NCBI GenBank assembly: GCA_001414485.1
Contig: LLEY01000204.1
Span: 32,727-96,726, forward strand
Origin: Calycina herbarum
Lineage: Eukaryota > Ascomycota > Leotiomycetes > Helotiales > Pezizellaceae
DNA length: 64,000 bases
Direction of reading: 5' to 3'
The position numbers and the translations under genes were made by a program. Under the pieces are notes generated by a model. The model worked only from the letters and a program-made list of their open reading frames with translations, made no database searches and was not told the origin of the DNA. Below, piece by piece: positions 12,094 to 24,010 of this stretch (position 1 is its first letter; every line of letters starts with the position of its first letter).

Positions 12094-13989
12094 TCGTAGA
12101 AATATCTAGAAGTGCTACTAGAAGAGCACCTGCTAGTATATAGTTACCTAGGAACGACGATAATATTAGTATACTAGACGTCCCTAAGCCTTATAAGGTC
12201 GAAGCACTTAAGTCTATTAAAGTTAAGATACTAGACACGTATTATAGAAAGTATAAGAAACTCGACTTATTTCTTCTCTAAATAGATATCTACTTTAACT
12301 TTAATTCTAATAAATTCAAAGGTAATTATAATTTATAAACTATCTTTACTATCTCCTACCTTAGAGGATTAGCGTTAGAATAGGCTTAGCTATATTTAGA
12401 GAACTTCTTTAAGAACGAGGATAAAAATAAAAAGATAGAATTAATTAAGATTATATTTAAATCTTAAAGAGGATTTAAAGTAACTATTAGAAAAGTCTTT
12501 AGAAACTTTAATACGATTTAAACTACTATATATAAGCTTTTAGAATTATACTAGACTAGATTAGTAATAGATTATACTAATAAATTTTAATACTATAGAA
12601 CGAAGTTAGAATAGAATACTATCGCTCTTATAGAACTCTTTTATAGAGGATTAAAGGTATATATTTATAAGAAAATAGCTAAATAGAATATATAGTTCTT
12701 AACTATTATAGGTATAATTAAGGAAGTTATCTAGTTAGATAACTGTTTATATAAATTTAGAAAGAGTAACTCTAGATATAGAGAGAAGAGTAAAGAGTTA
12801 GGAAAGTAGAAACACTCCTACGCTAAACATAGTAAGAAGGTAAACGCTATATAAAAGAAAACCTTTCTAAAGAAAGAAGGACTTTCTTAAGAAGAGCGAA
12901 ATCGTTAACGTAAGTAAAACTTATATTATAACTAGGGTCTCTCTAGTTATAGAGTAAATAAGTATAGTAAGAAGAAAGACTCTAAGAGAAAGAAGTAAAT
13001 TAATACTACTATTTAATAATAAGTAGCTTTAACCGATTATATTAAACTTATAGATAAGGAACTTAAAGCTAGAGAATATAGTACGTAGATCGAAATAGAT
13101 ACTATAGATATAATAGCAGGTACTATATATCTATAGCTAAACAAAGGAATCGAGTTATAAGTTAGTAGAGTTTAAAATACTAATAATAATAAGAATCTAC
13201 TTCTTAAAGAAAATTATAATATATAATTAGTAGTAGAATCTAAGTAATATCTTTAAGTAGAGTACGAATTACTACTATTAACTAGTTCTTTAGAAATATT
13301 AGACTTATCTTCTAGTTTAGAAGAAGAGGTTAGAAATAAGAACTCTAAAGTTAGAGAAACTTAGGTCTTTCTTAGAATATTTAAATAAGGAAATCAATAG
13401 ATATATATAGATAGTTAGAAGTTAGACTTCTAAAGTTCTTATACTATATAGAGAGTTAATCTAACTATCTTAATAACGTATATAGTTATAAGAAATAACC
13501 TTGAAATAATAACTCTAGTTAGTCTAATTACTAGGTAAGAAACTACTAAGGAAAAAGAATTTAAGTATAGCTAATAATAAGTTAAAGAACCTATCTATTC
13601 TAAGGTAGAGAATATATAGAAAGTATATAATATTTTAGAAGAAACTAGTATATAGACGTAGTAGGTTCTATTAGAATTCGAAGAATAGATTAAAACCTCT
13701 TTTCTTAGAATAATACTCGAAGACGTTATATTAGAGGAATTTAAATAATATATTATAGTTATATTAATTAGAAATAATAGACTAGTATTTAGAAAATATA
13801 GTTTATAGAAGTTGTTTAGTATACTATTCTAGGAGTAAAGAGAGCTTAATATTACTAGATAAGCTAAAATAGAACTAGAAGAATTTTACTATCTCTTAAT
13901 AGAAGAACTATAGTTTATAGAAATAGTTTAAGAAATAATAGTATAATAAATAACGTAGTTTATTAGAACCCTACGTATATTAGAACTCT
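12094..13989 (+). mobile_element. Ty3/gypsy element B, gag region only, RIP-decayed
   Basis: The sequence is a second copy of the element A gag in plus orientation. The two share RNDDNISILDVP-like coding at the start and the degraded zinc-knuckle segment (YRVNKYSKKKD, about 12,925-12,985). TAG/TAA codons replace Trp and Gln throughout. The copy ends at about 13,989 before the protease position of element A, where a foldback element begins. Reverse transcriptase and integrase are absent here. Confidence 0.75.
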
Positions 13990-14351
13990 GTGTTCTCTAA
14001 AACCTATATAAAAAACATCTGTATATAACCGTGTACTTTACGTATTTATTTATAAAAAAATCTGAAATTGAAATCTTAGTTTTATTACTATATAAATAAA
14101 TAATATTTGGAATTTCAGACGCTTACTAATTATAATCGCTAAGTTATCAAAGAAATAAAAAAGACAACTATAATTACAGAGGTAATTTTAAGCGAATCGT
14201 TGATTATAATTAGTAAGCGTCTAAAAAACCTAAAATCATTTCTTTATATAGTAATAAAACTAAGATTTGAATTTCAGATTCTTTTATAAATAAATACGTA
14301 AAGTATATAGTTATATATAGACGTTTTTTATATAGGTTTTAACTATAACAC
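13990..14351. repeat. Foldback/MITE element (362 bp)
   Basis: Left end GTGTTCTCTAAAACC and right end GGTTTTAACTATAACAC are imperfect inverted repeats. The arms continue with TATATAAAAAACATCTG on the left and its complement on the right. The core ACAGAGGTAATTTTAAGCGAAT is shared with the 9,816-10,844 palindrome, so the two belong to one family. It has no coding potential. Confidence 0.75.
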
Positions 14352-17300
14352 CTTTTTTCGCAGATTGAAATTTTTATTCTAAAAAGCTTAATCTCTCTTA
14401 CTTCCGCTTAATAAGCTAAATTCCTTCTATAGAGTCTTTCTTAGAAGAGCCTCCGTTCTTATCTACACCTTTAGGAAGAGGTATAAGGAGAGGAGAGGTT
14501 CGCCCGATTCTCTCTATCTCGAACATCTAATAATACTTCGTCTCTAAGACCACCAGAGCTCCCGAACGTGGAGCTATAGCCTAAACCTTCTTTAGAGAGA
14601 TTAGAGAAGCTATAGACTACTACCTTAGCACTACTCTCGATAGTACCTCTCTAGAACTCTTACTCTTCCTCCGAGCCTTTTACACTTAAGTAGCTAACCT
14701 TAGCCTTTCTTTCTATTAGGCATTTACTAAAGAGACCTTACCTCTACTTCCTTTAGCCCTTAACACTTACTTAGAGTATAGAGACGCCTCTACGCCCTCG
14801 TCGACTCTCTCCTTCTCTCTAGGCTCTATAAGGAAAATTTCATACGTATAGACTATAAGGAATGCCTTAGCGCCTGAAAACAAAGCTAAAGCTATAAGTA
14901 TAATAATAATAATAATAACAACTATATTACCTCTCTCTTCTACCGCTTTTAAGCTTTAGAAGAATAAGAGAATACCAGCTAAATCTAACCTTAGAGTCTT
15001 TATCCGACTACTCTAGGACTCTCTTAACAGGAACTACTCTGCCTAAGCTATCTTCCTTATACTTTACAACCTAAAAATAGACTATAAAGAGCTAGTATAA
15101 GAAGTACTCTCGGTTAAATCTAATTTTGCCATTGTCTCTAAAGACAAAGAAGCTCTAGATACTCTTTTAATAATAAAGAGGGCCTATATCTAAACCCTAT
15201 TTACTATAGCTAAAATAGAGGTCTTATAAGACTAGGTAGTATACCGTGTAATAGGTATACCTTAAAGTGTAGAAACTGTCTAGATTAGCGAAGAAGGAGC
15301 GATTCTTTTAACTCTTATCTCTACTATAGCCGAAGTAGTAGCTATAGTAATAAAGAAACGAATTAGAATAGCACCTACAAAAGTTAATATAGCTGCTAGC
15401 TCTCTCTTAAACGAGCTGTTTTACACTACCTAGATCGCCTTCTTTAAGAAAGAGGACGTAAGAGGTTCTTCTACTATCCTAGATATAACGTCACTCCTAG
15501 GCAGCAGAGCCTTCCTTAAACGTCTCTCTAAAGTCTCTACTATAATTCAGTACTTAAAGTACTAGAAGTAGTATAACTTACGGAACTACGGCAAAAATCA
15601 ACGATGCCGCCTATCTAGTAATATAAAACACTTAGAAGCCTTCTACCTAAGGTGTATAAAGCACTTTTAATATAAATTAAAATACCTATACTATAACAGC
15701 TCTCACGTCTTAGACGACCTCGTATATCAACTCTAGCTAAAAGCCTTTAGACCCTCGCTTTTAATAGAGAATAAGAGATCTATATAATAAGTATATAACG
15801 AGATTCGTCTAAGAAAAGAGGAAGACTCGTCTTATAGTAACGTAGATACTAAAATAAGCTACTCTACTACCCCTACTCTTCTCTCGAACTTACTATAACT
15901 AAGTAAAGAGGCTTCTACAAGCGCCTCTTCCCTGCTTTCGAACCCCTCTTCTTAACTAGAGAGCCTAGACCCTTACCTCTCTCTTCTATAAGTAGACGAG
16001 GACCTTTTAAGTAATACTGCCTTTAAGTCTTATAAATTAATATATATAAGTCTAGTAAGTACTAAGAGCTAGTACTCTAACTAGCCTACTCTAGATAAAT
16101 AGATATAGTTCTTATCTAAGAACTATATATCTACTAGAAGGAGATTAACTGTTAAATTATAAGACGACACCTAAACTATATCTGCTTTACACCTATATAC
16201 GACTAGAACGTTAACTCTTCTAGAGTCCTTACTTTTATACGAAAGAGAGCGAGGATTCTCTTAAGTTAACAATTACCGACTATACCCTTGCTTAAATACC
16301 GAGACCTTGTTTATATCGAGATCACTTCCTCTTAAGGCCCTCCGCTTTATATACTTAACGTATATAACGCCTCCCTAGGTACTAAGAGAGCAGGAGAGGC
16401 TATTAACTATGTTCTTAGCTTAGTATATATCCTTATAACTAATACTCTAATAGCTAGCGACTTTAACCTAAAGAGCTAACTCTGGTAGCCGGACTTTCTA
16501 GAGTAGGAAAGTACACAGTCCTCCCCGCTTATTAACTAGATAGAGAATAGAGGGCTATAGCTCTCTACCCCTACTAGTACGCGAACTTATAACCTTAGTA
16601 ATACTCTCGACCTAGCCTTCTACTCTAATAACCTCTATTAGAGAGAGGCTGCTACTAAGGTTGACCTTATATTTAAGTATAGCTCTAACTACTTCCTACT
16701 TCTTACTCGACTTTTATATATAGGAAACTTAACTATAAAGGACCTCTCTCTTAAGCTTAGCTCTCTTAACGTTAAAACCTTTAAGACAACTCTTTAAGGA
16801 AAGCTTGAAACTTAATAGCTTTACGAACTTATAGAATAACTAGACTCGGACTCGCTAGAGGCCCTGGCAGGATTTATTACTAAGAGCGTATATAGCGTAT
16901 ATCTTAGCAGCGCTAAGCGAGGGCTCGGACACGGGTTCAGACACCCCTAGTAGAATAAGGAGCGCTAGACGGCGGCTACTGAGGCAAGACAGGTATAAAG
17001 GCTTAACGCGAGTATATAAGCCTTAAAAACTCTTTATAAGAGTCTAAGATAGGAAATCCGAAAGGTAAAGAGAGAACACTTCTATACCCTAGTCGATAAA
17101 GCTACGAAGAGTAAAGATATATTTAAAATTTATAAGTAGTACTAGAGCACTAGAATCTATAAGTCTCCCTCTCTAAGAGACTCGGCAGGCTAACTAGGCT
17201 TCTCTACTTAAGAAAAGCAGAAGATCCTAGTATAAGAGCTACTTATAAATAAGGCCGAAGTTAGAGATATTCTATTTAATACTCTAACCACCTCTACTTA

Positions 17301-18823
17301 GTCCCTTCTCTAGGCAGTTCTTACGCTATACGAGATTAAGGAATCGATTCTTAGGAAAGCTTCTACTACGCTAGAAGAAGACGAGCTAGTAACAGGAGTC
17401 CTTAAAGCAGCCTAGCTACAGATCTTATATCTTGTCCTCTTCTTATTCAAAGGCTATATAGAGGCAGGTTTCTATCTAAAGATCTTTTATACCGCTATCG
17501 TCGCTATTATCCTAAAGCCTAATAAGAAAGATAAGTCGTCCCCCCGAGTATATCGCCTAATCACCTTACTCTTAGTCCTTAGAAAGAGGCTTAAAAGGCT
17601 TCTTATAAAGAGAGCCTCTTAGATAGCTATTAAGTACTCTGTCCTAGAGCAAAACCAGTTCGAGGCTCTCTCTCTAAGAGCTGCTACAGATCTTACTACC
17701 TGCCTTACCTTCGATATTAAGTTAGCTCTTACGGATAAATAGGAAGCCTCTCTTCTTACACTTGATATTAAAGAGGCCTTTAACGTAGTACTTCCTAGTC
17801 GTCTAATTAAAAGGCTAAGAGAGTAAGGTTAGCTAGATTGCTTTATTAAATAGGCTACCTCTTTCTTAACTAATAGACTAGTAAAAGTAAAACTAGATAA
17901 GGAAATAGAAGTATCTACCTCGCTTTAATACAGGCTTTCTCAAGGCTCGCCTATCTCGTCTATTCTCTTTATACTTTATATCTAGCCCCTCTTTAGCTTA
18001 GGGGTTAGCTCTCTTCTAGTATTATAGAGATTCGGTTACGTAGACGACATTAGATTACTTACTTTTAGGCTCTTAAAAGCAGAGAATATTAAGGCTCTTA
18101 TAGAGCAGGTAGCTAGCGCTCTAGAGTAGTGTATAGACGAGGGTATTACTTTTAATACTAAGAAGTTAGAACTTATATACTTCTCCTATAAAAGGAAGCA
18201 AAAAGAGAGAGGTATCCGGCCCCCTCCCTCTATTATAGTTAAAGAGAAGACAATAGAACCTACGTAAGAGCTTAGATAGCTTAGTATCTTCTTTAACCCC
18301 TGTCTTACGTTCTATAGCTACGTTAAAAGAATAACGAGTAATATAACGGTTATAGTCACGAGGGCTGCTGGATGTCACATGTTCGCTTAGATGCACGCTA
18401 GTACTAGCGTACGCACTAGCGTTGCAGGACTTGTATTTAGTTCCCGGTTCTCTCGAGCTCTTCTGCTCTCCTCGTCTTTTGTCCTAAGAATAGAGTGTTG
18501 TTTGTTCTACCTTTGTCTACTGAAGCACGTCTATTACAAGTAAGGCTACACTTATAGCTAATACTCTTAAAGAAATAACAAATATAATAAGAGGCTTACC
18601 TTCTTATCTGCTTAAGCAAGTTACTACTACTTCGATCCTCTTAATCACCTACTTTAGACACGAGACCTGGTGCCCTAGTCGAATAAGAGAGGAAATAGGC
18701 TAAGCAGGCTCTATAAATAACCGGATCAGCCGCTACCTAACTCTCTTAGATAGAGTAGTATCAAAGTATACTAGGATCATTCTCCTAGTCTATAAGACTA
18801 CCCCTACCTCGGCACTTTAGGGA
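14352..18823 (+). mobile_element. Non-LTR retrotransposon (LINE, Tad/R1-like), RIP-decayed
   Basis: ORF1-like sequence (about 14,580-16,000) precedes an endonuclease segment (SDFNLKS, about 16,450-16,500) and a clear reverse transcriptase: IILKPNKKDKSSPRVYRLI (about 17,500), LLTLDIKEAFNVVLP (about 17,760), RLSQGSPISSILFILYI (about 17,930) and the active-site box FGYVDDIRLL (about 18,030). A downstream GLPSYLLKQ region (about 18,600) fits the C-terminal part of such elements. Stops in frame are TAG/TAA at Trp/Gln sites. Similarity ends near 18,823 in host sequence. A 166-bp insertion splits the frame at 18,373. Confidence 0.88.
18373..18538. repeat. 166-bp un-RIPped insertion in the LINE (solo-LTR-like)
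   Basis: Removing bases 18,373-18,538 restores the LINE frame across the junction (RAAG followed by SKATLIANTLK). The insert starts TGTCACATG and ends CTATTACA, the TG...CA ends expected of an LTR, and contains the inverted motif CGCTAGTACTAGCG. Unlike its surroundings it keeps many CpA/TpG dinucleotides. No target-site duplication is visible, so the LTR interpretation is tentative. Confidence 0.5.
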
Positions 18824-19479
18824 GTGTATCAGAGGCAAGAATTTCACGCGCTTTCAGATAACCAATTGACAGCTGTCCACTAAATTTTTCAGACAGAAAA
18901 TCATTGAGCGTTTAGCGGTCGTGCAAAAATAACTGAAACATGCACTCCATTGTCCTCGGACATCATTAAAAATTTCATGACATTTCCATAACCCAAGTTC
19001 ACTTTATTTTCTCCTTTCCTCGCGATCTAAAGGAGCGATAGATCAGGAACCTAGGTATTTATTCGTCTCCAATATTCCTTATCATGTTTTTTCCAGCTTT
19101 CTATTAACGTCCAATGAAAAAATTCAGCTTCGTTTGAAGGCTTTGGTATTCGAGAGGTTGGATCACTAGCCAGTAACCGAGGTTTGGTTCTATATGCGAG
19201 AGGAAGGACTGTCAGAAACTTTGGAAGTCACAATCCTTAGTAAAAGCTGGAAATTTGGGAGCTTCTACCTACTCAGTCTCGAGGTGAGTCTAATACAGTG
19301 AGTTGCGAGTTAAGCTTGAATTTGCCTACTTTTTTTGTAATCCAGGCTTTTTTTTTATTAAGGCTTTCTAGAAACCCTCTTTTCTTTAGAAGACAGAAAA
19401 TAAAAGTACTCTAAAAGAGACGAGGCCTGGCTAGAAAGAAGCGCTATATCTAATTATCTCTCTTCTATATAATTCACTG
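18824..19479. other. Intergenic: transposon edge to ankyrin relic
   Basis: Base composition returns to that of host DNA. I see no gene, RNA or repeat here beyond short A/T runs (about 19,332-19,360). Confidence 0.5.
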
Positions 19480-20184
19480 GAAGCTTGCATATCTGAGAGA
19501 TGTCCGTCTCCGAAAGGGAATGTCAGCCCTGGGGTATGCGGCAGAGTTTGATAAGAGCAAAGATTCTCGTTCTTGAAGATGATTCTTGAAAGTGGCGCAG
19601 ATCCCAATCTTATTGCCAGAGATGATCGCCAAACTGGTCTCCTATTAGCCAGACAAAAATATAACATGAACACTGCAAAGACTTTGATAGCGGCAGGAGC
19701 GAACACGAACCCTACTCTCCAGTTTGGTAGAGAACGTACACCTTTACAACTTGCAGTCGAGAAAGGCAGCACCGACTCCGTTAACTTACTCCTAGAAGTA
19801 GTGCTGATGTCAACGCTCCAGCATTCGACCGAAATGGTGCCACTGCACTTCAGTTTGCAGCTATCCGGGGATTCATTAGCCTTGCTAAACTCCTGATAGC
19901 TTATGGGGCCGATGTCAATGCCCCATCAGCTAAAATTGGCGGACGAACCGCTCTGGAAGGTGCAGCAGAACATGGAAGAATTGATATACTTTCAACTTCT
20001 ACTCAATTCCGGGGCGTTGATTATCGGTAGCAGCGAAACTCAATATAACCGAGCACGAGAATTTGCTTTGGAAAACGGGCATCGGGCGGCTTGCAATGTT
20101 TTGGAGAGGTTTAGCAAGGACATTTTTGACACTTCTTTGCCATTGGATGATGGTTTTTTCGATTTTAGTTCTTTTGAAATTTAA
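19480..20184 (+). pseudogene. Ankyrin-repeat protein, frameshifted remnant
   Basis: Four or so ankyrin repeats can be read but not in one frame. MILESGADPN and AKTLIAAGANTNP lie in the first frame (19,579-19,797), GADVNAP and TALQFAAIRGF in another (about 19,798-20,000), and LLLNSGALI through the terminal ILDTSL-like acidic tail in a third (about 20,000-20,184, stop after FSSFEI). The first shift looks like a one-base loss in LLLEAGADVN near 19,797, the second a one-base change near 20,000. An earlier repeat (SALGYAAEF, about 19,520) is in yet another frame. No start codon or promoter is clear. It is most likely a dead fragment of a larger ankyrin gene. Confidence 0.7.
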
Positions 20185-20537
20185 AGGTGGCCCTGGTGTT
20201 TGAAAAAATGGGGAGTCGAGAAGATCATTTCCTGCAAGACACGCACTTGAACTTCTAGTGCTTCTTCACTTTTTTTCAAAATGAGACTTGAATTATGGCT
20301 TGCCGTGTTCTAGAGAAATTTGGCCATCAAGTGCGGAGAAATACAATGTTATGGGATGATATCTCATTCGATTTGTAGAAAATCAAAGAAATTCTCTGCT
20401 ATTTTACAATCGATCCTCTGTAAAGCCATTCATGTATGTACACCAGTCCACGCACCATCTACAATGAAAATCATGTATCAAGCTATGTACAGTTTCCATA
20501 CAGTCAACTTCAATCTGAAGGTTCCAGTGATGTCACT
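20185..20537. other. Intergenic between convergent ankyrin relic and surface-protein gene
   Basis: The 353 bases hold no recognisable gene and would contain the 3' end of the minus-strand gene. Confidence 0.4.
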
Positions 20538-21335
20538 TTAGACAAAGAGTCCAAAGAAGACAAGTCCAACAATTACAACAGCGCCTATTGAAATTGATCC
20601 TCCAGATGAAGCCTTTGATGGTTTGGTCGTGGCGGAAGCCGAGGCAGCAGAACCAGTGGGGGTGACACTTGAAGGTGAAGACGAGGTAGACGCGACGGTG
20701 GCGGATGTCTTGACGGCGGTACCGGTGAGTGTCGTGAGGCGGGCTGGCGAAGAGGAGGTAGACATGAGAGTGTCACTGCTGGTCGAGTTGACAAGCCCGG
20801 GAATGTTGTTGTTATTGTAATCGTCGAGGAGGTCGCCAAAGCAATTACCCGGAATGCTCAACAAGCCGCCTGGAAGACCTGGGATAGTTGCGTTTCTGTT
20901 TTGGGAGAGGCATAGAGGATAGAGGATGAATTGAGAAACCTGGTCGAAGGAGCAGATGAAATAGCATGAGTCGGCGGAGAAGTTGGCGTCGGTGCCATTG
21001 GTGCCGTTGGGGTCCTGGCAGCAGTCGCTGAGGATCTTCTCGAGGGGCTCATTTGACAACAAGGATGGGTCGCCGAGTACACAAGCATTGTTGTACTCGG
21101 GGTGGGTTGTCTGGTTGAAGGACCGATTGATAGGAGCACATTCAGACATGTTGGTGAATTGTGATTGTGCGGTGACTTGGAGTTGGAGACGCGAGAGCAG
21201 GGTAGCGGTGGTTTGATGTAACGCCCTATCAGAGTTAGAATGATGTTTGGCGACGGATCTTACTTGGTAGGGGGGTATTCACCTGCGTGGGAGTTGGGCG
21301 CGTTGCTTGATTGAAGAAGGAAAGGAAGGGTTCAT
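20538..21335 (-). CDS. Ser/Thr-rich, probably GPI-anchored surface protein
   Basis: The main exon (21,225-20,538) encodes a Cys-containing ectodomain with eight Cys residues after the internal Met at 21,149 and several N-glycosylation sites (NQT, NGT, NAT, NST). A Ser/Thr/Ala-rich stalk follows, then a C-terminal hydrophobic tail after SSGG, the layout of fungal GPI-anchored wall proteins. A possible first exon at 21,335-21,283 joins in phase across a 57-bp GTGAAT...ATAG intron with a CTAAC branch site, giving 246 residues. That N-terminus lacks a convincing signal peptide, so the start is unsettled. I recognise no enzymatic or CFEM domain. Confidence 0.65.
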
Positions 21336-24010
21336 GAAGTTGAAGTGAAAGAGGTATCAAAAGGACGCTAAAAAAGACGCGACCAATTACAATTAAGACC
21401 AACCAGATCGAGTGGCTTGGGGTGGCTTAGCCTGTCGACTGATTTAAGTGCAGCAGCTCCATCTTCACTTACAGTGTTTCAACTTTCCCCGCATCTTTTG
21501 TTATCCTAGCCTTCCCATATGAGCCTTTCCGATCCCGCCTCTAATTTGAGGCTATCCCACCTTCTCATATCCTGATATATCATTTCTCCTTTCTACTCCT
21601 ATCCTCCTCTGAGATTTGATCTGTCTATCCGATCCCATCCCGGTGTATCGGACCTGCCACTCCTCGCCTTAGGTGGAGGCTAGGCTGGGTATATGCCAGC
21701 CTGTAATATGAGATATCTGGTGTTTTGGTTGTTTTAGTGGAATTATTGTTTTTAATGCTTCTGGAATTAGTCTATAATATTAGAACTTTTACCTGGCTTT
21801 TTACTTGTTTTAAGAGTTTATCACTTTATTATACTTTGCCTTTCCTCTCCTGTCCCATCCACTCCAGGCTTATCCTTTCCTCTCCTAGCCCCCCCTTTTT
21901 TACTTTCCTAGCTACTCCTATCCTGATTTGGCAACTATCCTGCCTAATCGAGCCTAGCCTGTAAGTGAAAATAGCCTATCCTCTCCTATCCAAATAGGGG
22001 GAGTATCCTATCCTATCCAGAGCTCTAGGCTGACTTAGGCGGGGAAAGCTAAAACACTGGTCACTTATGATCGCCCAGGATAACTGATTACTTGCCTCTA
22101 CATGAATTGAAAGCCTGACAGATATTCTGGGATTGTGAAACATATGTTTTGCCGAGGCGAGGGGTACAGCTCCCAAATGTACATATATGTCTTCCAGATT
22201 TACTATTCTTGGCTGCACTTCAAAGGAGTGTTTGTACTCAGAAATTGTCAATATCAGCCTCTAAGCCCGCTTTCAAAGTACTTCAGCCTCAAGTACCCAC
22301 TTTGAGTGCCCATTTTCAGTTTAGCATATTGAATCTGGAAATAAGAGGACTTCAAATTGTGATTCATGTAGAGATATGCCCCGTAGACGTTGAGAGACTT
22401 CAAAACTAGGTGGTTTGGGTCGGATAATCGTCATCCCGAATCAAGCCTTTTTTGCAAACCTTTGAATGTTTGAACTTCTATAAACCGTTAGTAACTTAGA
22501 ATTCCCTGAAACACATGGGAGAAGCCGGGCGCATGAAGGAAGAGATTTCGGAGTCGTTTAGTTGAGACTTCTAAAAATGAGAGAGGCGGTGGTTTTAGCC
22601 GAGGCAAACAACCGAGACATGGAAAAGCAGATGCAAGGGGGATTCACGGTTACATGACACTTCTCGCCTGGAGACCAAAGCATTGATATGCCGTTTTGTG
22701 GAGGGCACCAAGGTATGAAACTTATGAAGCCTCAAAAACATCAGCCAGCTTTATAGTAAATGCACAATTCTCCTCCTCAAAAGCTGTCGAGCTAGCGCAA
22801 GCAATGAGCAGCTTTTATTGCTATTCGGATGGTATTAATATGCAAGTAGTAAAACGTAAGTCTTAATTACACCCGCATCCGGCTTCCGCCTAGTGGCTAA
22901 GCTAAGTCGCACGCACTACTGTGATACACTGTGCACCTTTCTTTGAAACGTTGGATCAAGTCGACTTTGATTCAAATTCCATCCAGTTATTTTCTGCAAT
23001 GGGATCACTACCGAGACTTTGTTTGTCAATAGGCTCAATTGCTACCCTCTCTCCTCTTCCATATAAATAGGTTCTCTTATGGTAATGCTTCCCGGCTGCA
23101 TACCTGATATTGGCCTTATCCTTTTTTGGGAAATATTCGGTAGCTAATGCGGAACCTCACACCGCTGGCAGCCTCCAAACCATCTTTCAGCCTTATATTA
23201 TTTTCCACCGCCGTATTTTGACATGCTTTTGAGGGGTTCCCCATCCTGGAATGTACTTCGTATACGACAAGCATTTTCCCGGCGTGATATTTAGTACGAC
23301 TTGAACCTTGCAGCATTGTCTTAAGTATTTTTACTTCTCAAATTCCCATGCACTGCGTTGTGGAGGGTTGCTTCATTCTCTCAAATATCGCTTCAGATGG
23401 TATAGCCATGCGACTCAGGCATCCACATGATCCCGATTTCAATTGTCCTCGTTTAAAACACCACTGAGATATTTCTGTACCACAAGTCTTTCTCGCGATT
23501 GTCCATTCTTCGATTTCCTCACATTCTTTTTCATCACCGACAAGATCCTTCTATCATGACATTCTGCTCAATTCTTGGTGGGAATTCATGCTACGGACCC
23601 CTGAACCAACTTTGAAAAACTTTAATTTGGGGGTCTTCATGTGTTTGCTAATTTACATTTACTTTCTGCGAGTTACACTCATTTGATCCTATGAGATGCC
23701 AAGCTTCCTCTTGAAAGCACTTGCAAGGCTGAAGTTCTACTATCTTGATCGAAGAGAGGTATAAAAATCTCATGATTTCTATATCCATCTTTCCCTCAAA
23801 CAGTCCAACCCCATCACTCATTCTCTTCCTCTTCATTCTCTTTTCCTTTGGTATTGTTTCATTCCTTCATTCTTTACTTGCGCAAGATTTTCTTGTTACC
23901 ACACTCTTACGAATATCCAACTTTCAAATTCCTGTCTTTACCCACCGACATAGACCTATTTTCAACCAAATCAACACCATAAAAACCAAATTTTGGATCT
24001 GTTTTCCAAC
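21336..24010. other. 2.7-kb gene-free region with pyrimidine-rich low-complexity DNA
   Basis: From about 21,480 to 22,010 the plus strand is dominated by TCC/CTCC/CTATCC-like runs with AT-rich stretches between them, resembling a degraded simple-sequence satellite. From 22,010 to 24,010 I see short open frames without domains, and a CT-rich leader just before the next gene. No gene is supported. Confidence 0.5.

Noticed and set aside
20585..20839. Long open frames opposite and alongside the Ser/Thr-rich surface protein gene
   Set aside because: They are shadows of the biased codon use in the Ser/Thr-rich stalk; no domain or splice context supports them.
22880..22960. A CTAGTGGCTAAGC segment that resembles part of a tRNA D-arm
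   Set aside because: No acceptor stem or TTCRANNC loop is found at the right distance.
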